NCBI GenBank assembly: GCA_947650365.1
Contig: OX393550.1
Coordinates: 103,628,343-103,692,342, forward strand
From: Chamaelirium japonicum
Lineage: Eukaryota > Streptophyta > Magnoliopsida > Liliales > Melanthiaceae
Direction of reading: 5' to 3'
Length of the DNA: 64,000 nt
The notes beneath the pieces are model-generated. The model searched no databases and was not told the origin of the DNA. It saw only the letters and a program-made list of their open reading frames with translations. A program made the translations under genes and the position numbers. Shown in pieces: positions 25,241-38,154 of the stretch; the stretch's first letter is position 1; each line of letters begins with the position of its first letter.

Positions 25241-26123
25241 TGTGGGGGAAAATCTTCGTGCCGACCCGAAGACTCTCGCAGCACCAGTCAATTGGAGTCG
25301 AAGTTGATGTCGAAGATCGTTGGTCGATCTGTTGATCGAAGTTGAAGCTTTTGATTTGTAAACAGAGAGATGCAACCAGAGAGAGTTTGACACGGGAAGT
25401 GGTCTCGGAGTTCAGCCGAAGCCTACGTCTCCGTGCTATAGGGTGCAACCCGAATTCACTAACACTTATGTTGAAGTGATCTCGACAGGCCGAGTATCAC
25501 TGTAAACACTGATCTTTCTGAAAGAAGATCAAAGGGAGATGGTAGATCGGAAGTGTGAAATCCCAGAGCTCTGATTCTGAAAGTCAGATCTCAGAGTGGA
25601 AATCAGATTTTGTGGATCTGGATCCTTTTTACATTCGAAGGCTCTGCTATTTATAGGCACTCCGGGTGGCGAATGGCGGTTTCCGCTGTAGTATCTGGGG
25701 ATTCTCCAGGTAAAGTTGTGGACCCTGCGGTTGTCTTCGGGGGTCCACCAGGCAGGGCTGGTGGGTCCCGTTGTAGTCCTCGTGGGTCCACCAGGCAGGG
25801 CCGGTGGGTCCCGCTGTAGTCCTCGTGGGCCCACCAGGCAGGGCTGGTGGGTCCCGCTGTAGTCCTCGTGGGTCCACCAGGCAGGGCCGGTGGGTCCCGC
25901 TGTAGTCCTCGTGGGCCCACCAGGCAGGGCCGGTGGGTCCCGCTGTAGTCCTCGTGGGTCCACCAGGCAGGGCCGGTGGGTCCCGCTGTAGTCCTCGTGG
26001 GCCCACCAGGCAGGGCCGGTGGGTCCCGCTGTAGTCCTCGTGGGTCCACCAGGCAGGGCCGGTGGGTCTCGCTGTAGTCCTCGTGGGTCCCGTGGTAGAT
26101 TTATGCCAAAATTTGCACCCACA
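25241..26123 (-). repeat. 5' LTR of the gypsy element (minus-strand sense)
   Basis: 883 bp, practically identical to the other LTR; one difference noted (C at about 12,498 against T at 26,069). A TATAAATAG box on the minus strand at 25,647-25,655 lies just downstream of the eight-copy 43-bp tandem array (25,743-26,096). That array therefore occupies U3 immediately upstream of the probable promoter. Confidence 0.93.
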
Positions 26124-26128
26124 ACTAT

Positions 26129-26696
26129 CTCTCTCTAACAAGTGACGTCATTTGTGCCAAATGACATGCATTATGCTCATCCGGACATTGATGACAAGAA
26201 TGGAGTCCTCTCTTCCGTTTTATGACAAGTGGACCACTTTAAAGAACCAGAAACCTTCTCTCATGTGTGAATGCGGTTCTCTCATAAATCCCATTAAGAA
26301 CCTAATATAAAGATGATAAATACCCCATACAATTGTATTTAATGATCAATTGATGTTAATTAGAAAATTTATTAGTAATATCTTTTTCTCTCGCTAACAA
26401 GTGAATCACACTTGGATTAGTGAATCGTAATCTCTCAAGATTGCACACTTATTCGGACGGTTGTGATGTCTTTGCTAAGTGGTGTGCATCAAGTTCATCC
26501 GGGCATTGCCCGGGTTTCTTACTAGTATCTATACTAAAATGGAAGCCTCTCTCCCGTGTTCTGACACGTGGACGTCTTTTAAGAGCTATAATTCTTCTTC
26601 TGTGTGTGAACACGGTTCTCTTTTAAATTCATTTAAAACTTACCATAAAGATGATAAATTTTTATTTAATAGCATTTAATGGTCATTTGATATTAA

Positions 26697-26729
<33 letters not shown>

Positions 26730-27322
26730 AACAAGTGAATCACACGCACTTCAGATTTCATACTTCTTCGAACAGATATCGTCTTTGCCAAATGGCATGC
26801 ATCAATCACATTCGGGCATTGCCCGGGTTTCTTACTAGTATCTATACTAAAATGGAAGCCTCTCTACCGTGTTGTGACTTGTGGACATCTTTTAAAGTGC
26901 TAGAATTTTTCTTCCGTGTGTGAATGTGGTTATCTTTTAAATCCATTTAAAAACCTACCATAAAGATGATAAATTTTCATTCAATGACATTTAATAGTCA
27001 TTTGATGTTAATCTCTCTCTAACAAGTGAATCACACTCACTTCATATTTCATACTTCTTCGAACAATTGCGATGTCTTCTTTGCCAAAAGGTGTGCATCA
27101 AGCACATTCGGGCATTGCCCGGGTTTCTTACTAGTATAATACTAAAATGGAGCCCTCTCTCCCGCATTGTGACATGTGGACCTCTATTGAAGAGCTAAAT
27201 CTTTTTCTTGTGTGTGAATGCGGTTCTCTCTCTCATATATCATATCAAAACCCTATTATTAAGATGATATATACCAATTCAATGACATTTTATAGTCATT
27301 TGATGTTAAATGGAAAAATAAT

Positions 27323-27376
<54 letters not shown>

Positions 27377-27532
27377 CGCGCGCGCGCACACACACATACA
27401 AAAGTGAATCATACCCCTACGAGTGCATCACCCTCACTCAAGATTGCACACTTTTTTTTGATGACTGTGATGTCGTTTGTGCTAAGTGGCGTGTATCAAG
27501 TTCATCCGAGCATTTTACGAGTTTCTTACTAG
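26129..27532 (+). mobile_element. Tandem Helitron array, right part (end of unit 7 to unit 11)
   Basis: Resumes after the ACTAT duplication. The junction of units 7 and 8 (about 26,190) has lost the usual end and start motifs. Later ends fall near 26,526, 26,839, 27,135 and 27,532 (CTTACTAG), each with the CCGGGCATTGCCCGG hairpin except the last, which is degenerate (CATTTTACGAG). The CT tract of the last unit has grown into CT-CG-CA repeats at 27,325-27,396. The final CTAG is followed by host TATAATATATTATG, matching the empty paralogue at 58,158-58,172. Confidence 0.85.
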
Positions 27533-27745
27533 TATAATATATTATGTTAAACTTTTTTCAGATCGGGTTCTTAACCTATCACATTGGCTTAAATCCATAT
27601 TCGATCTGTTAAGTAAACGGGTTTCGGGATTTGGACCATTATCAGATCATTGGATAAAAAAAAAATCTATCCATATTTGACTTAACGGATTAGATTTGGA
27701 TCGGATTCGGGTCAAAATCCAGTCCATTGACAGGTCTACTCATGA
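27533..27745 (+). repeat. Right half of the relic repeat interrupted by the Helitron array
   Basis: Phrases AAATCCATAT, GGATTTGGATCGGATTCGG, GTCAAAATCC and GACAGGTCT occur in the same order at 58,190-58,350, and more loosely at 57,838-57,975. No ends or coding sequence were found. Confidence 0.7.
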
Positions 27746-28574
27746 TACCTGAAAATCTTATATGAGCTTTGTAGATTGATTCTAGGGGCCTCGCACCCCC
27801 TACTCTTCCCTTGTGTCGCACCCCGGTTTGCATCTCCATCTCGTGCATCCTATAATTTAGCCATATGCCATATGGCACTAGCATGTTGTGTGTTGTTTTC
27901 CGTACATCTTTGTGCCCTTGTTCATGGCATACGCTATGTTAATTTATATTTGTCCCAATTGTGTAAAACCGAAAACCGACCAACTCCGCAAGTTGCGATT
28001 CTAGATTGGCACTAGCAAAACTTGGCCGGCTTCGTCTGTGGTCTACTATATCTAATTGAATCGAGGCCCCTTAAATTTTTCTAAAGTCCTTTCATGACTA
28101 ATTATTGTCTTTTTCTTTCTATGAGTCCATAATCATATAAAATATTATTGTCTTTTACCTTGGTACCCTTGCATAAGCATATGAGACAAAAAAGATCAAA
28201 ATCTCAAGTGTGGTGGTACTTATGCACACCATAAGAGCCAAAAAGTAAAATTTTCACAATTTTGCCCTTTATGGCAGAGCCAAATGGCAAAGGCATCCGG
28301 ACAAACACTTATAGGCGCTTGGAGTAAGACGATTCCTATGAAAGGTGAGAGTCCTATTGGCTTTCTCTTGACATCTCTAGCTCTCTAGAAGTTGTAAGCC
28401 CTTTGTGTATAATATTTGTGAAGTATTTATTCTCTGTTAGGCTAATGTTGAGATTAATTATATGATGTACCCATCCATTAGATGTATGATATCTAGTAGT
28501 CCTTATCTGCTCCTTAATGGTAGAGTTCTTTTCCATTCCAATCCCTTCTCTTCTCTCTCGTGTGTTCTCATGCG
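27746..28574. other. Intergenic stretch, nothing recognised
   Basis: AT-rich sequence without credible ORFs, terminal repeats or RNA genes. TTCACAATTTTGCCC and neighbouring phrases look like old repeat DNA but cannot be assigned. Confidence 0.4.
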
Positions 28575-28698
<124 letters not shown>

Positions 28699-28929
28699 CT
28701 ACAGTAGCAAAATTGGCTAGTAGCCCTCCAAATCGCCCAGGGTCGTGAGACGCCGATGCACAAGGAAACTTTGGAACAAATGATCGAGCTACGTGCTCAT
28801 CGTGGTTGCTGATTCCCCATCGCATGGCCTGGGCACTACATGACGATTATCGGTCGATTTTTGTTACCAGAGGAAAGTCTAGTCCTTAGCCAGAGGGGAG
28901 GGGGTGGTCATAAGGAGGGGGCCGCTCAC

Positions 28930-28933
<4 letters not shown>

Positions 28934-29010
<77 letters not shown>
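28934..29010. repeat. (GA)n microsatellite
   Basis: About 38 uninterrupted GA units. Confidence 0.95.
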
Positions 29011-29013
<3 letters not shown>

Positions 29014-29071
29014 TTGAAGTGTTCTCGACTTTGCTCCTGCAACAAAATAGTAGCTCCCATGCGCGTGCTAT

Positions 29072-29463
29072 GGGTGTGTTTGGTTGCACGAAAGTTCAAC
29101 CTGAAGTGGCCAAGTCCCATTGTTTGGTTGTTCGGAAGTGCAATCCGAAGTGGGAAGTAGACTTCCGGTACCCCATTATTTCTCCAAAATATATAAGTGC
29201 GATTTTGACCCAAGAAACTCCAAAGCTATAGTTCGGAGTGGTTGGGGAAGTGATAGAAACGTTACTTCATCATCTCCAATTCCGCAAGAGAACAAAAGCC
29301 CCACTTCTTGGTAAACAAACGACAAAACCGATGGAAGTCCTGAAAGCCACAATTCTGAGCCTGCCTACTTCCTGACAGCCAAACCCTAAGTTCCTTCTAG
29401 AAGTTCCAGTTCATGGAACTCCCAATCCCTCCGGTTCCCCACTTTGGGTAGCCAAACATGCCC
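29072..29463. repeat. MITE with GGGTGTGTTTGG / CCAAACATGCCC ends
   Basis: Begins GGGTGTGTTTGGTTGC and ends GTAGCCAAACATGCCC, an imperfect terminal inverted repeat common at plant MITE ends. TAT occurs on both outer sides, too short to fix a superfamily. The interior is non-coding. Confidence 0.6.
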
Positions 29464-29610
29464 TATGCGCCCAAGGGCATGCCACTGCTTCTGCGTCGCA
29501 CGCGCCTAGGCGCTATTGGCCGATCATGGGCCAATTTTGGCTAGCTCGTGATTGAGACAAGAATTAAGATCCAAACCCATACATACCTGTATGGTTGTAC
29601 GACTGTATGC

Positions 29611-29724
29611 GCAGTATGTACATAGAGAAAATATTCATTGGGTCGGATGCACCACGTCAGCCGTGTATCCCCCACGACCCACTGCACGTCAGCCGTGTAT
29701 CCCCCAGAAGTGCAGTGTGTCGTG
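29611..29724. repeat. Left half of an inverted repeat that surrounds the retrotransposon nest
   Basis: AGAGAAAATATTC..GGTCGGATGCACCACG..AGCCGTGTATCCCCCACGA is inverted at 57,718-57,775. On the left side CACGTCAGCCGTGTATCCCC is itself duplicated (29,653 and 29,687). The last five bases TCGTG (29,720-29,724) are the target duplication of the old copia element. Confidence 0.7.
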
Positions 29725-31948
29725 TGTTGGAAATAATCATATGGTAGAGGCTTGCAGCGAAAGCAAAGGGTAGGTCCGAAGACAGTGGGTGGTGTGCGTT
29801 ACATATCAAAATTTTTATCAAAACGTTCTACATATGCGTGTATGAATCTAGCATGACAACTACACGACCTCCTAACATCGATCTAGCAAAAGGAATAATC
29901 TAGCATGTATGTATATTCTATCTATAAATTAGATCTACATGTTAAAATTTATACCTTTGTGCGTATTCTTTCATCGCGAAAAATTTCTTCTTTATCAATG
30001 GAGACGGGCTCGGATTTGCTCGGAGAGGCTTTGGTGCAATAGTCATAACTTTTGATTCCGAACTCTGATTAGACTGAAATTTGGACTGGAGTTAGAGGAC
30101 TTCGAAATGCAACTTTTGCAATAAGTTTGACATTGTTTGGACTTATTTAGCTCCTGCAGCAATAGAAATATCATAGATCTTCTGCGCAAAATCTGGACAA
30201 TATAAGATTGCGAGAAACACCTTCTTGTTCAACCGATCTCGCATAATACACGAGACCTCATCGATAGATCTCTGAGTGCCTTCATATGATGAGCCTTCTC
30301 CATCTATGAAACACCATACGAGGAATACGCATCGAGGACAGAAGTTATAAGCAGGAGAGAGACGAGAGACGAGAGATGGTGATGAGGGGCGGCTAGGGCA
30401 ACCATTAGGGCCGACCCTCCTTCTCCTCTTACTCTTTTATAAGGTCGGTCACTCTCCTTGGATAAGGATGCTAATGGATAGGGATGGCCCCCTTAAATCT
30501 CTCCCTATATCTCTATATCTTCCTAGCTTTTAGAACTTACAAAGACCGATTCAAATCCCCTTACCTTATCCCTTATGGCCACCCCCTACATTAGAGGTAA
30601 CAACCTCCTAAGAACTAGGGGACTGGCCTTAACTTAGTCTCCCAACACCTAGAGCCGGTCCCTCTAGTCCATAGTGATGCTTGGTTTTACCAAAATGCCC
30701 TTATGGTACTAGTTGACCATCCCGCGTGTGCGAGAACTCGCATGACACATATACATGAGGTGCACTAGTGATTTCACTATTTATCGTGGTGCCATTAGTA
30801 AACACATAGGGTACTCTTAGTAAAGTTAACTAGCCAACTCGCAACATATCTTGGTGTATCGCACCCATATGGCGAAGTCCACTTATGGTAAGGGATCATT
30901 ACGTGTGTTTCTGTACCACTCTAGGATTTTCCCTTAGCATACACACGAAGTTACGCATGTACTGTGCACTAGTGAGAAGCACACATAGAGCGTAGGGTTG
31001 GATTATTTGTTTCCACTAATTGTGTCCTGTGTTTCGAGAAGATAGTTCAAGGACCGTATATTATGTGGATAAGGTGGAACCTTCAGAGACCAGAGTTCAT
31101 GGCTTCCAACTTGGACTCGATCGATATACTACCCGAGTGTACCATCGACCCTCTAAGTCCGAGTTAATCTACATAGCTACCCAGAGTGCGACGCAGGCTG
31201 TACTCTAATTCTTCCGGATTTACTATGTTCTCCCTCATACCCCTTCTCTCCGCTTAGTAATGGTAAACTCACTGTCACTTCACTAGGTGCCATGACGCGA
31301 CTCGAGCAATGGAGAATACAGTCAGACTTGAGTACTCATATGACTCGGTTCCTTCCAGATTGACCACGTACGTCGTAACTCCAATTACCCTATCAAGTAA
31401 CTGGATTTGGTCACCAGTCTAATTGGATGACCACCAGGCTTGGGTTTAATATGACGGTCAAACCAAGGAACACACCTCCCGTTAGGGGTGTAGATGGACT
31501 ACAGAAGTGGCACACTGATGTGACGCCATTCAGGTAACCCAACACATCGTGGTTTTGGATTATGTAACTGGATCCTCACACATTGGTGCAGCAAAGCACC
31601 ACACAACTTGTTATCCCACTAGATATGGTTCCTCAGGGTTTAGGACTGTTTTACCCTAGGTAGAAATATGACTTAGTACATCGGTGTCTACTCACCGATC
31701 TGTGTACCGTGTTAGTTTCATTCGGCCACAAACATTATGCCTGGTAATGACCGTGGTAGAGATACCCACGATGCCATCCCAATTGTTTCTCCTGATAGGG
31801 CGACCAACCCTAATCAGAGCTGCGAATGAATTTAGGTTACATGGGACCAGTCTATTGAGTCTTACACTCAAGTGGATTACCATATAACTATGGCTCTTTG
31901 TTATGTAATCAGAACACGTACTAAGGTACGTACCAAGATATAATCATA

Positions 31949-32022
<74 letters not shown>

Positions 32023-32079
32023 ACCATACACAGTTAAACTATATGTTTTTATGAGTTGTAGATCTCATGAATTCCAATA
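29725..32079 (-). mobile_element. Old copia element: 3' LTR (minus strand)
   Basis: Reverse-oriented and diverged relative of the 2.1-kb LTRs at 42.7 and 50.5 kb; for example AGGAACCAT..CTCAGGGTTTAG and CACACATTGGTGC..CAAAGCACCAC run in the same order when complemented. It starts TGTTGGAAATAATC on the plus strand, and next to its right end is ATCTCCCACT, the complement of the copia polypurine tract AGTGGGAGAT. An (AT)n tract of about 70 bp (31,950-32,020) lengthens it to 2,355 bp. TSD TCGTG precedes it. Confidence 0.85.
31950..32020. repeat. (AT)n microsatellite inside the old LTR
   Basis: About 35 uninterrupted AT units, absent from the other copies of this LTR in the window. Confidence 0.95.
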
Positions 32080-34182
32080 ATCTCCCACTAGGTCTAACGA
32101 GAAAAAATGGTTTTGAGCTCTTTAGCTTATACATGCTGCCCAAAAGCCTTTGCAAGAATTTTCTTAAGGAATTAGCAATATTATCTGCAGATGCTATCTT
32201 AGTTATCGCTATTTGTATTTTTTTCTAAAACTGTTGGATCAAGTAGAGTTTGTACTTGATGGGTTTCCCCTTACGATAGTGCCTAGGCTCCTAGGACCTT
32301 GCTTACTGCTCTTCTATAGACACAACAAACGACTGAGCTTCTGGTACATGTCCTAAGTTCTTCAAGAACTTCATGAGTCATACCTCTTGCTATTTGTAGC
32401 GGAGTCTGTGATGCATTATTACTTCACACTCCACTGACTTACCGCTTCTCATTCCAAAGTAAAAACAATTCCTGAAGTCAATTATCTGGAATGCACATCT
32501 AACACAAAAGTCAGATCTTGTGTATCCAATCGACATAAGGACATGTGAAGTATAAGCTAACTCATAATCCTTATTCAATAAAGACTTTTGAGTATACCCT
32601 TCACATAAGTCTAGTGATCTGGAGCCGGGTACGACTGAAACTGACCTATCATTTTTGCTGCATAATAGATATCAAGCCTCGTAAATCGAATCTGACTAGA
32701 GCCTTATCTTTATGCGTAGCCTGTGACAACGAGAGAACCTTGCTCTGGTGATCTCGAGTTATCTTGATTCCCAGAACATAACTCGCCTCACTAGGGTCTT
32801 CCGCATCGAATTTAATGACTATAAACCTTTATCGTAAACAACAATCTTACGTTATTTTCAATTAGTAAACTATCGTTAACGTAAAGTACTAAGTATACCC
32901 ATGTAGTTTCATCACATTTTTATAATATGTTTTGGTTTATCCTTATTCTGATCAAATTCGTGTGAGCAAATTTCTTGACCAAAATAGATAATTTAATTTC
33001 TATATGCTTGTATTAGTCCATAAATGAACATTTGAACTTGCATTCTAGATCTTCTTAACCTACTGATACAAAGCCTGGGGATGCATCATATACATGTTAT
33101 TTTTCAAATCTCGTTAGGGAATAACTATCTTGACATCCATCTAGCAGATCTTCTAACTATAATAGGCTGTGATGAATTACAAGGATCCAAAATAGACTTA
33201 GCATAGCTACCGACAAGACGGTTTTGACATAGTCAATACCTTCTCCCTTGATAACTAATCTAGCTACTTAAGTCTTAACATGAACATTAGGTCCTCTTCT
33301 TGTACACTCCTACACCCAAAAGGGTGATAGTATAATAATAGTCGAGGCTGTTTTAAAGGACATTGATGTAAGTTTTGCCTCCATGGTCTTTTGCTAATTA
33401 GAGCTGTCAGAAGCTCGTACTGTTTCGATGTAGCTCAAGGGATCAACCTCCTAAAACTCTGGATTAATTTACAAAGTTTCTTTATAGTATCTTTGAGGAG
33501 CTCTGATGATTCTTCCATAATGACGAGATGGTGGTGGTACAAAGTGAATCGTTTCTACAGTATATGGTATGCTAGTTTCTATATCATCTACTCCTATTAC
33601 ACTTTTGGATGTGCACAATCTACTAGTACCCAGTAGTCATCCAGAACTATTTTACCGATAAACTTATGGTCTATAATATAATCTTGATCTAGGTAGATGG
33701 TATTCATAGAAACGATTACCTTCCAAACATTAAGATCATAGAACAATCAACCTTATGTCTCCTTAGGGTAACCTATAAACAGATATACCTGAAACTTCAT
33801 CTCTATCTCATCCCTATTATCCTTTCGCACAAGTGCAGGATATATAATTTCATATCTTGAGACACTATAGTATCAGCTTTCACTTAGATCATAGCTCTCT
33901 TTAGGTTTGAAGCACTGATTTAGATAAGAAATAGTTCAAACTATAAGCTACTGTTTAACGTACAACTCCATTAAAAGGTGGGTAATACACTTGACAATAT
34001 TCATAATACTACGGACCATGTCTATAACACCTGTGGTGTTAGATTTGAGAATAATAGAAATCCTCAATGGCTAGTTTCGTCTTTTTATAGCCAGACTTTT
34101 TTATTTGGGCTTTTTCCCAATAAATGGATCATAAACCTATGGGATGTTTTACGTTCACATTCTCCGTAACTTCGAGCATGTC
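32080..34182 (-). pseudogene. Old copia element: decayed pol (RNase H/RT side)
   Basis: The complement matches the end of the copia pol at 49.5-50.5 kb in scattered blocks (for example GCAGATAATATTGCTAATTCC near 32,170-32,190, the counterpart of the conserved DN(V/L)ADP stretch). No frame is open for any useful length; stops and indels are everywhere. It ends at the ATGTC duplication of insertion A. Confidence 0.75.
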
Positions 34183-34943
34183 ATGATGGTGCATTCCGTG
34201 CAACGATCATGTGTATGCGCAGCCAGTTTCGGCAGCCCGGTAGGTAAACCCTAGAAAAACGATAATTGGTCGATAATTGTAGCTGTTTTATTTCTTGCAA
34301 GAGATCGGGTGATCGGATCGTAACGAAACAAGATACATTAGATGAGGCTCTGAGAGAGCCTTCCAATGAGCCTGAGTTAGGATTGATCCGACACCCGGGT
34401 GAATAGTTATTACTATTTTGAGTTTTGGAGCCTTTCCTTCTTTTCGGGAGATCCAGAGGTCAGAAAATTATTTACCAAGTGCTAATGCGTTCGTGTTGAA
34501 GAGAACTTTCCAACGAATCCTCTCGGGCCCTATTCCGACTTTCGGTTTGATAGTTACGACTTATTATTCTTTTCAGCTCGGTTAGTGGGCGAATCGCACC
34601 CGGATTCCAACCGAGCCTGGTTCAGGGCTCGGGACCGAGCCCGACCAGCCCTGGAGCCTGTCTCCCGGTCTCCTAGCATAGTTTAAGCTCTCTTGACCTC
34701 CCTCCTCAGTGATTTAAAATTCAAAATTCGGATGTGAAGATCGGGTAAGATTTTGGGATGATAAATCCATATCTTTTAGTCCTTATCCCCTCCCCCTTAG
34801 TAGGAAGTCTTAACCGACCCTATCCCCAACCCTTATCACAACAGCCTCCTTCTTTTTTTTTACCGTGAATATAAATAGAGATCGAGAGAGAACGAGTAGA
34901 GAGAGAACGAGTAGAGAAAGAACGAGAGGAAGAGAGAGAACGG

Positions 34944-35005
<62 letters not shown>

Positions 35006-38000
35006 GAGCCGGAGACGGAGAAGGAGAAGAGATCAAGGGAGAAGATCGGCGCATCCCGACCCGCCCTCGCCGGAGCACCGGCGAGCACGCCGACACCCCC
35101 AGGTCAGCCACCCTCTTCCCATCCTCCTCCGCGACCCCCTTCCTCCTCCCTTGCCGCGGCCCGCACGGGCGGACACCACCGCCGCACCGAGCCCCTCCCC
35201 GGCGACCACCGACCTCCGACCAACTCCTCGTGAAGCCCCTTCCGGCCGAGCTCTCGGGCTCCGACGGCCGCTCCGGACGCCTCCCCCCACGCCTCCTCTG
35301 TGGGGGTGGTACGGGAGAGGTCGACCGAGCACTCGCCGGCGCTCTAGGCCGCCCCCTACCGTCGGCCGCCGACGCGCAGGAGCCGGCCCGGCTGGTCTCG
35401 TGAACTCGTGGAGAAGATGATCATGGGGGGGGGTAGATCTGTAATTTCCAGGTTATTATTTAACCCTGAACCCGACCAGATATTGCATTACACCCAGACC
35501 CGACCCGTTTAACCCTGAACCCGACCCAGTTTTCCAACCTCGCAGACCCGCCCCAACCCATATAGTGATCCGGTCTGGTTCACCTGAACCAGACCCATGA
35601 ACCAGTCAATTTTGGTTCGACTGCCATTTCTCCGTCCGAACTCGGAATTGGATGAAACTAGCGTCATTTCGACCGGCTCGGAAAATACTACTTGTTGGCC
35701 ATAGTTTATCATAGTAATTATACTGTTTAATATCCTGTTTTATCCTTGGACCAAATCTTATCGTGGTACCGTGGTTTGACCGTTGTTTCATCGTCCGAAC
35801 TCGGATTCGGACGAAACTAGCGGCATTGTGCTCAGAATTTTGAGTCCCACCTATTAAATCTAGAAGATAACCCTAGAACCTCTTCTACCCTAGTGACCTA
35901 ACCATGCGATTGGTTTCATCGGTTCTACGTGGTTTGACCCGAAACCATCCGACCGACGTCGGATTCCAGCGAAACTGGAACCATCGGAAAGGGTTCTTCG
36001 AGCCCGATTCGATAAGTAGGTTTAGCTTCTAATTACTTGTTTGACCTAGTATTGTTTAGGTTCGAGTTCTTCAGTCGCACGGATTTGCGTACTGTCGACT
36101 CAATGTTGGTCCCCTATCGAGGGTGCCCGATTATTTTTGGCATAGAACCCTTATCGTAGATTCTTTTGTTTTTATCGATAGAGTTGTGATACGGAGCTGT
36201 GGTTATTATCATACCTTCATCGTGGTGATCCAGCGGAGACGGATCAGAAGTAACTAGCAAGCCGGAGTCGTGTGCGATCGACAACCATGTGACATCTACT
36301 ACCCTTGCGTGGTCTTTAATAGTGGGAAATGAGAATGACTAAGGGTAGGTGTCCATGACACTGCATGTGGGTCCCGCCGGGCATCGTCGCATGTGGTCAA
36401 GTGGACCCCCCCTTGCATGCGGAGTCGCGAGTCCGGCGACGCATGCATAAAATATTAATAAAATAATAATAATGATTGCTTTAGATTGTATGGACACCGT
36501 AATTAGGATTCCCTTAAATTAAATAATAAATTGAATAACTAATAATTATCGGAGCCCACTCTCCTGAGAGGAGAATGGCAACCCTAGCACACGGGTCATC
36601 GGGATGAGTGTCTTACTTTATTTATTATGTCGCATGGGTTGTGAGAGCAGTACGGGACTAGGGGTAAATTGTTGGAAATTGTTAAGCATTAAATAGACTT
36701 TTTGTAACTTCAGTGTATATGTTGAAAGATGTTATATGCGAATCTACCTGGTTAGAGGGTAGGGACCCCGTGCGCGCAAGGGCCGTGAACCACCCTGCAC
36801 GTACAGCCGAAGTTAAGTAGGTTAGGGGTCACGGGCAAGGGTTGTGGTAAAGCCAATAGGAGGTGCCCTCGAGTAGGGATTGGCCTAGCAACCCTGTCCC
36901 GAGGAGTTGAAGTCCCCATAGTAAAGCAAGTTGGGCGGCAGAGCTCCACCGTGAAAGACGGGAAACCCCTTATGATCATCTGGGTGACTAGTGCATGGTG
37001 TTGGTGGATGTACGGCGAGAGAGTTGGCCCTCTATATCGAAATAAAAGGCCCTATAGTAATGCCCGACCGGGGGCAGGATGAACAAAATATCCGGGGTTC
37101 ACATTTTGATAGTGTGTGTTTTATCTATATATGAATTTAGAATTGTATAACTGTTTACATGATGACCTTGTGACTTTAGATAAACGTCTTATTTAATTTG
37201 CTGTAGAACATTGAATGAACTTTATGTTAGATAACCTAGTGACAGTAGGAATTGCATGTGAATATAGACAACTGATAGGTTTAGGTATCATTCTGCAAAC
37301 ATTGATCCTACTAGAACTGATTGATCTTATCTTAATTTATTAAGATTAGTTGTCTCATATTATTAAAGACTATTAGGATGTCACTAGCCATTAATTTGGC
37401 TAATCTCCCAATTTCCTATTGGGGGCTACTCTTTCCCACGAGGAGGCTCAGTTGCAGGTCCGGAGGCTCAGGAGTAGCAGTAGGATTCCAGAGGCGGAGT
37501 TAGAGTTGCAGTGTTACCTTTCTGCTTAGTACGTTAATCTTGTAGTCTTTTCTTTTCAAACATTGTAATTGTATTGGAATAAGTGTTTTTATCGGTTAGT
37601 TAGTATTCTATGGTTGTAGTTGCAATGGTTCCAGCTGAATTCTTTTGGGTAGGCCTCTCCTCAAGGCCCCAAGTCTAGGATAGATCATGATGAAAATATA
37701 AGTGCATATAAATGACTTAAATTGATTAACCCTATAGATAGGAACTCTAGACTGGTGCACCTGAGTGTTAGGGAGTGGTTGAGACTACTTGGCTAACCGT
37801 CGGAGGCTTGAGCCTCGTGCTCCCTCAGATAGACTCCTGTCAGTATGTAGTGGCACTGACAGGTCACACATACTGAGAGGATATGACTTTTGAAGGTCGA
37901 GCAGGACTAGATAATGTCTTCTCTCTATTGACAATTATCTTTCTTTGCTTTTTAATAAAAATATTTTTGAGAAATCAAATTTAAAAGATTCCCCTCTTGT

Positions 38001-38149
38001 TTCTCCCTCCTTCTTGTTTTTCATATTAGAGAGCGTAGAAGAAGTCCTGTGAGAACCCAAATTGGTGTAAATAATTGACCAGACCCAAAATCCCATCCTT
38101 TCTTACCTCATACCCCAGGGATCGATATTCAGATTTCTGGGGCGTGACA
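34183..38149 (-). mobile_element. Insertion A: solo-LTR-like element (TGTCACGCC family), minus strand
   Basis: Read on the minus strand it starts TGTCACGCCCCAGAAATCTG at 38,149 and runs 3,967 bp to 34,183. The old copia pol is interrupted exactly here: ATGTC stands at 34,178-34,182 and again at 38,150-38,154. It shares long stretches in inverted orientation with insertion B (for example 36,380-37,100 against 41,030-41,760). It has no PBS, polypurine tract, gag or pol, so a solo LTR of a large gypsy family is the best reading; TGTCACGCCCC is a usual LTR start in plant chromoviruses. Its outer end has lost the expected CA. A GA microsatellite (about 34,928-35,000) and a GC-rich piece (35,040-35,400) lie inside; ORFs there are not credible. 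Confidence 0.8.
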
Positions 38150-38154
38150 ATGTC

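Larger units (their letters stand above)
11670..26123 (-). mobile_element. Full-length Ty3/gypsy (Tat-type) LTR retrotransposon, 14,454 bp
   Basis: LTRs at 11,670-12,552 and 25,241-26,123 are both 883 bp and differ at about one position. Both ends read TGTGGG..CCCACA, and the insertion is flanked by ACTAT (11,665-11,669 and 26,124-26,128). The coding strand is minus: Gag-protease then Pol, with an additional spliced gene on the plus strand and a long tandem array between that gene and the 3' LTR. Two RNase H-like domains in Pol, an antisense extra gene and 3' tandem repeats are known traits of the plant Tat lineage (Grande, Ogre, Retand relatives). It sits in unit 7 of the Helitron array. The near-identical LTRs and open frames indicate very recent insertion. 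Confidence 0.93.

Noticed and set aside
35033..35420. GC-rich ORFs of 89-122 codons in insertion A taken as a possible captured gene
   Set aside because: Pro/Arg-rich composition on both strands with no recognisable domain and no matching frame in insertion B.
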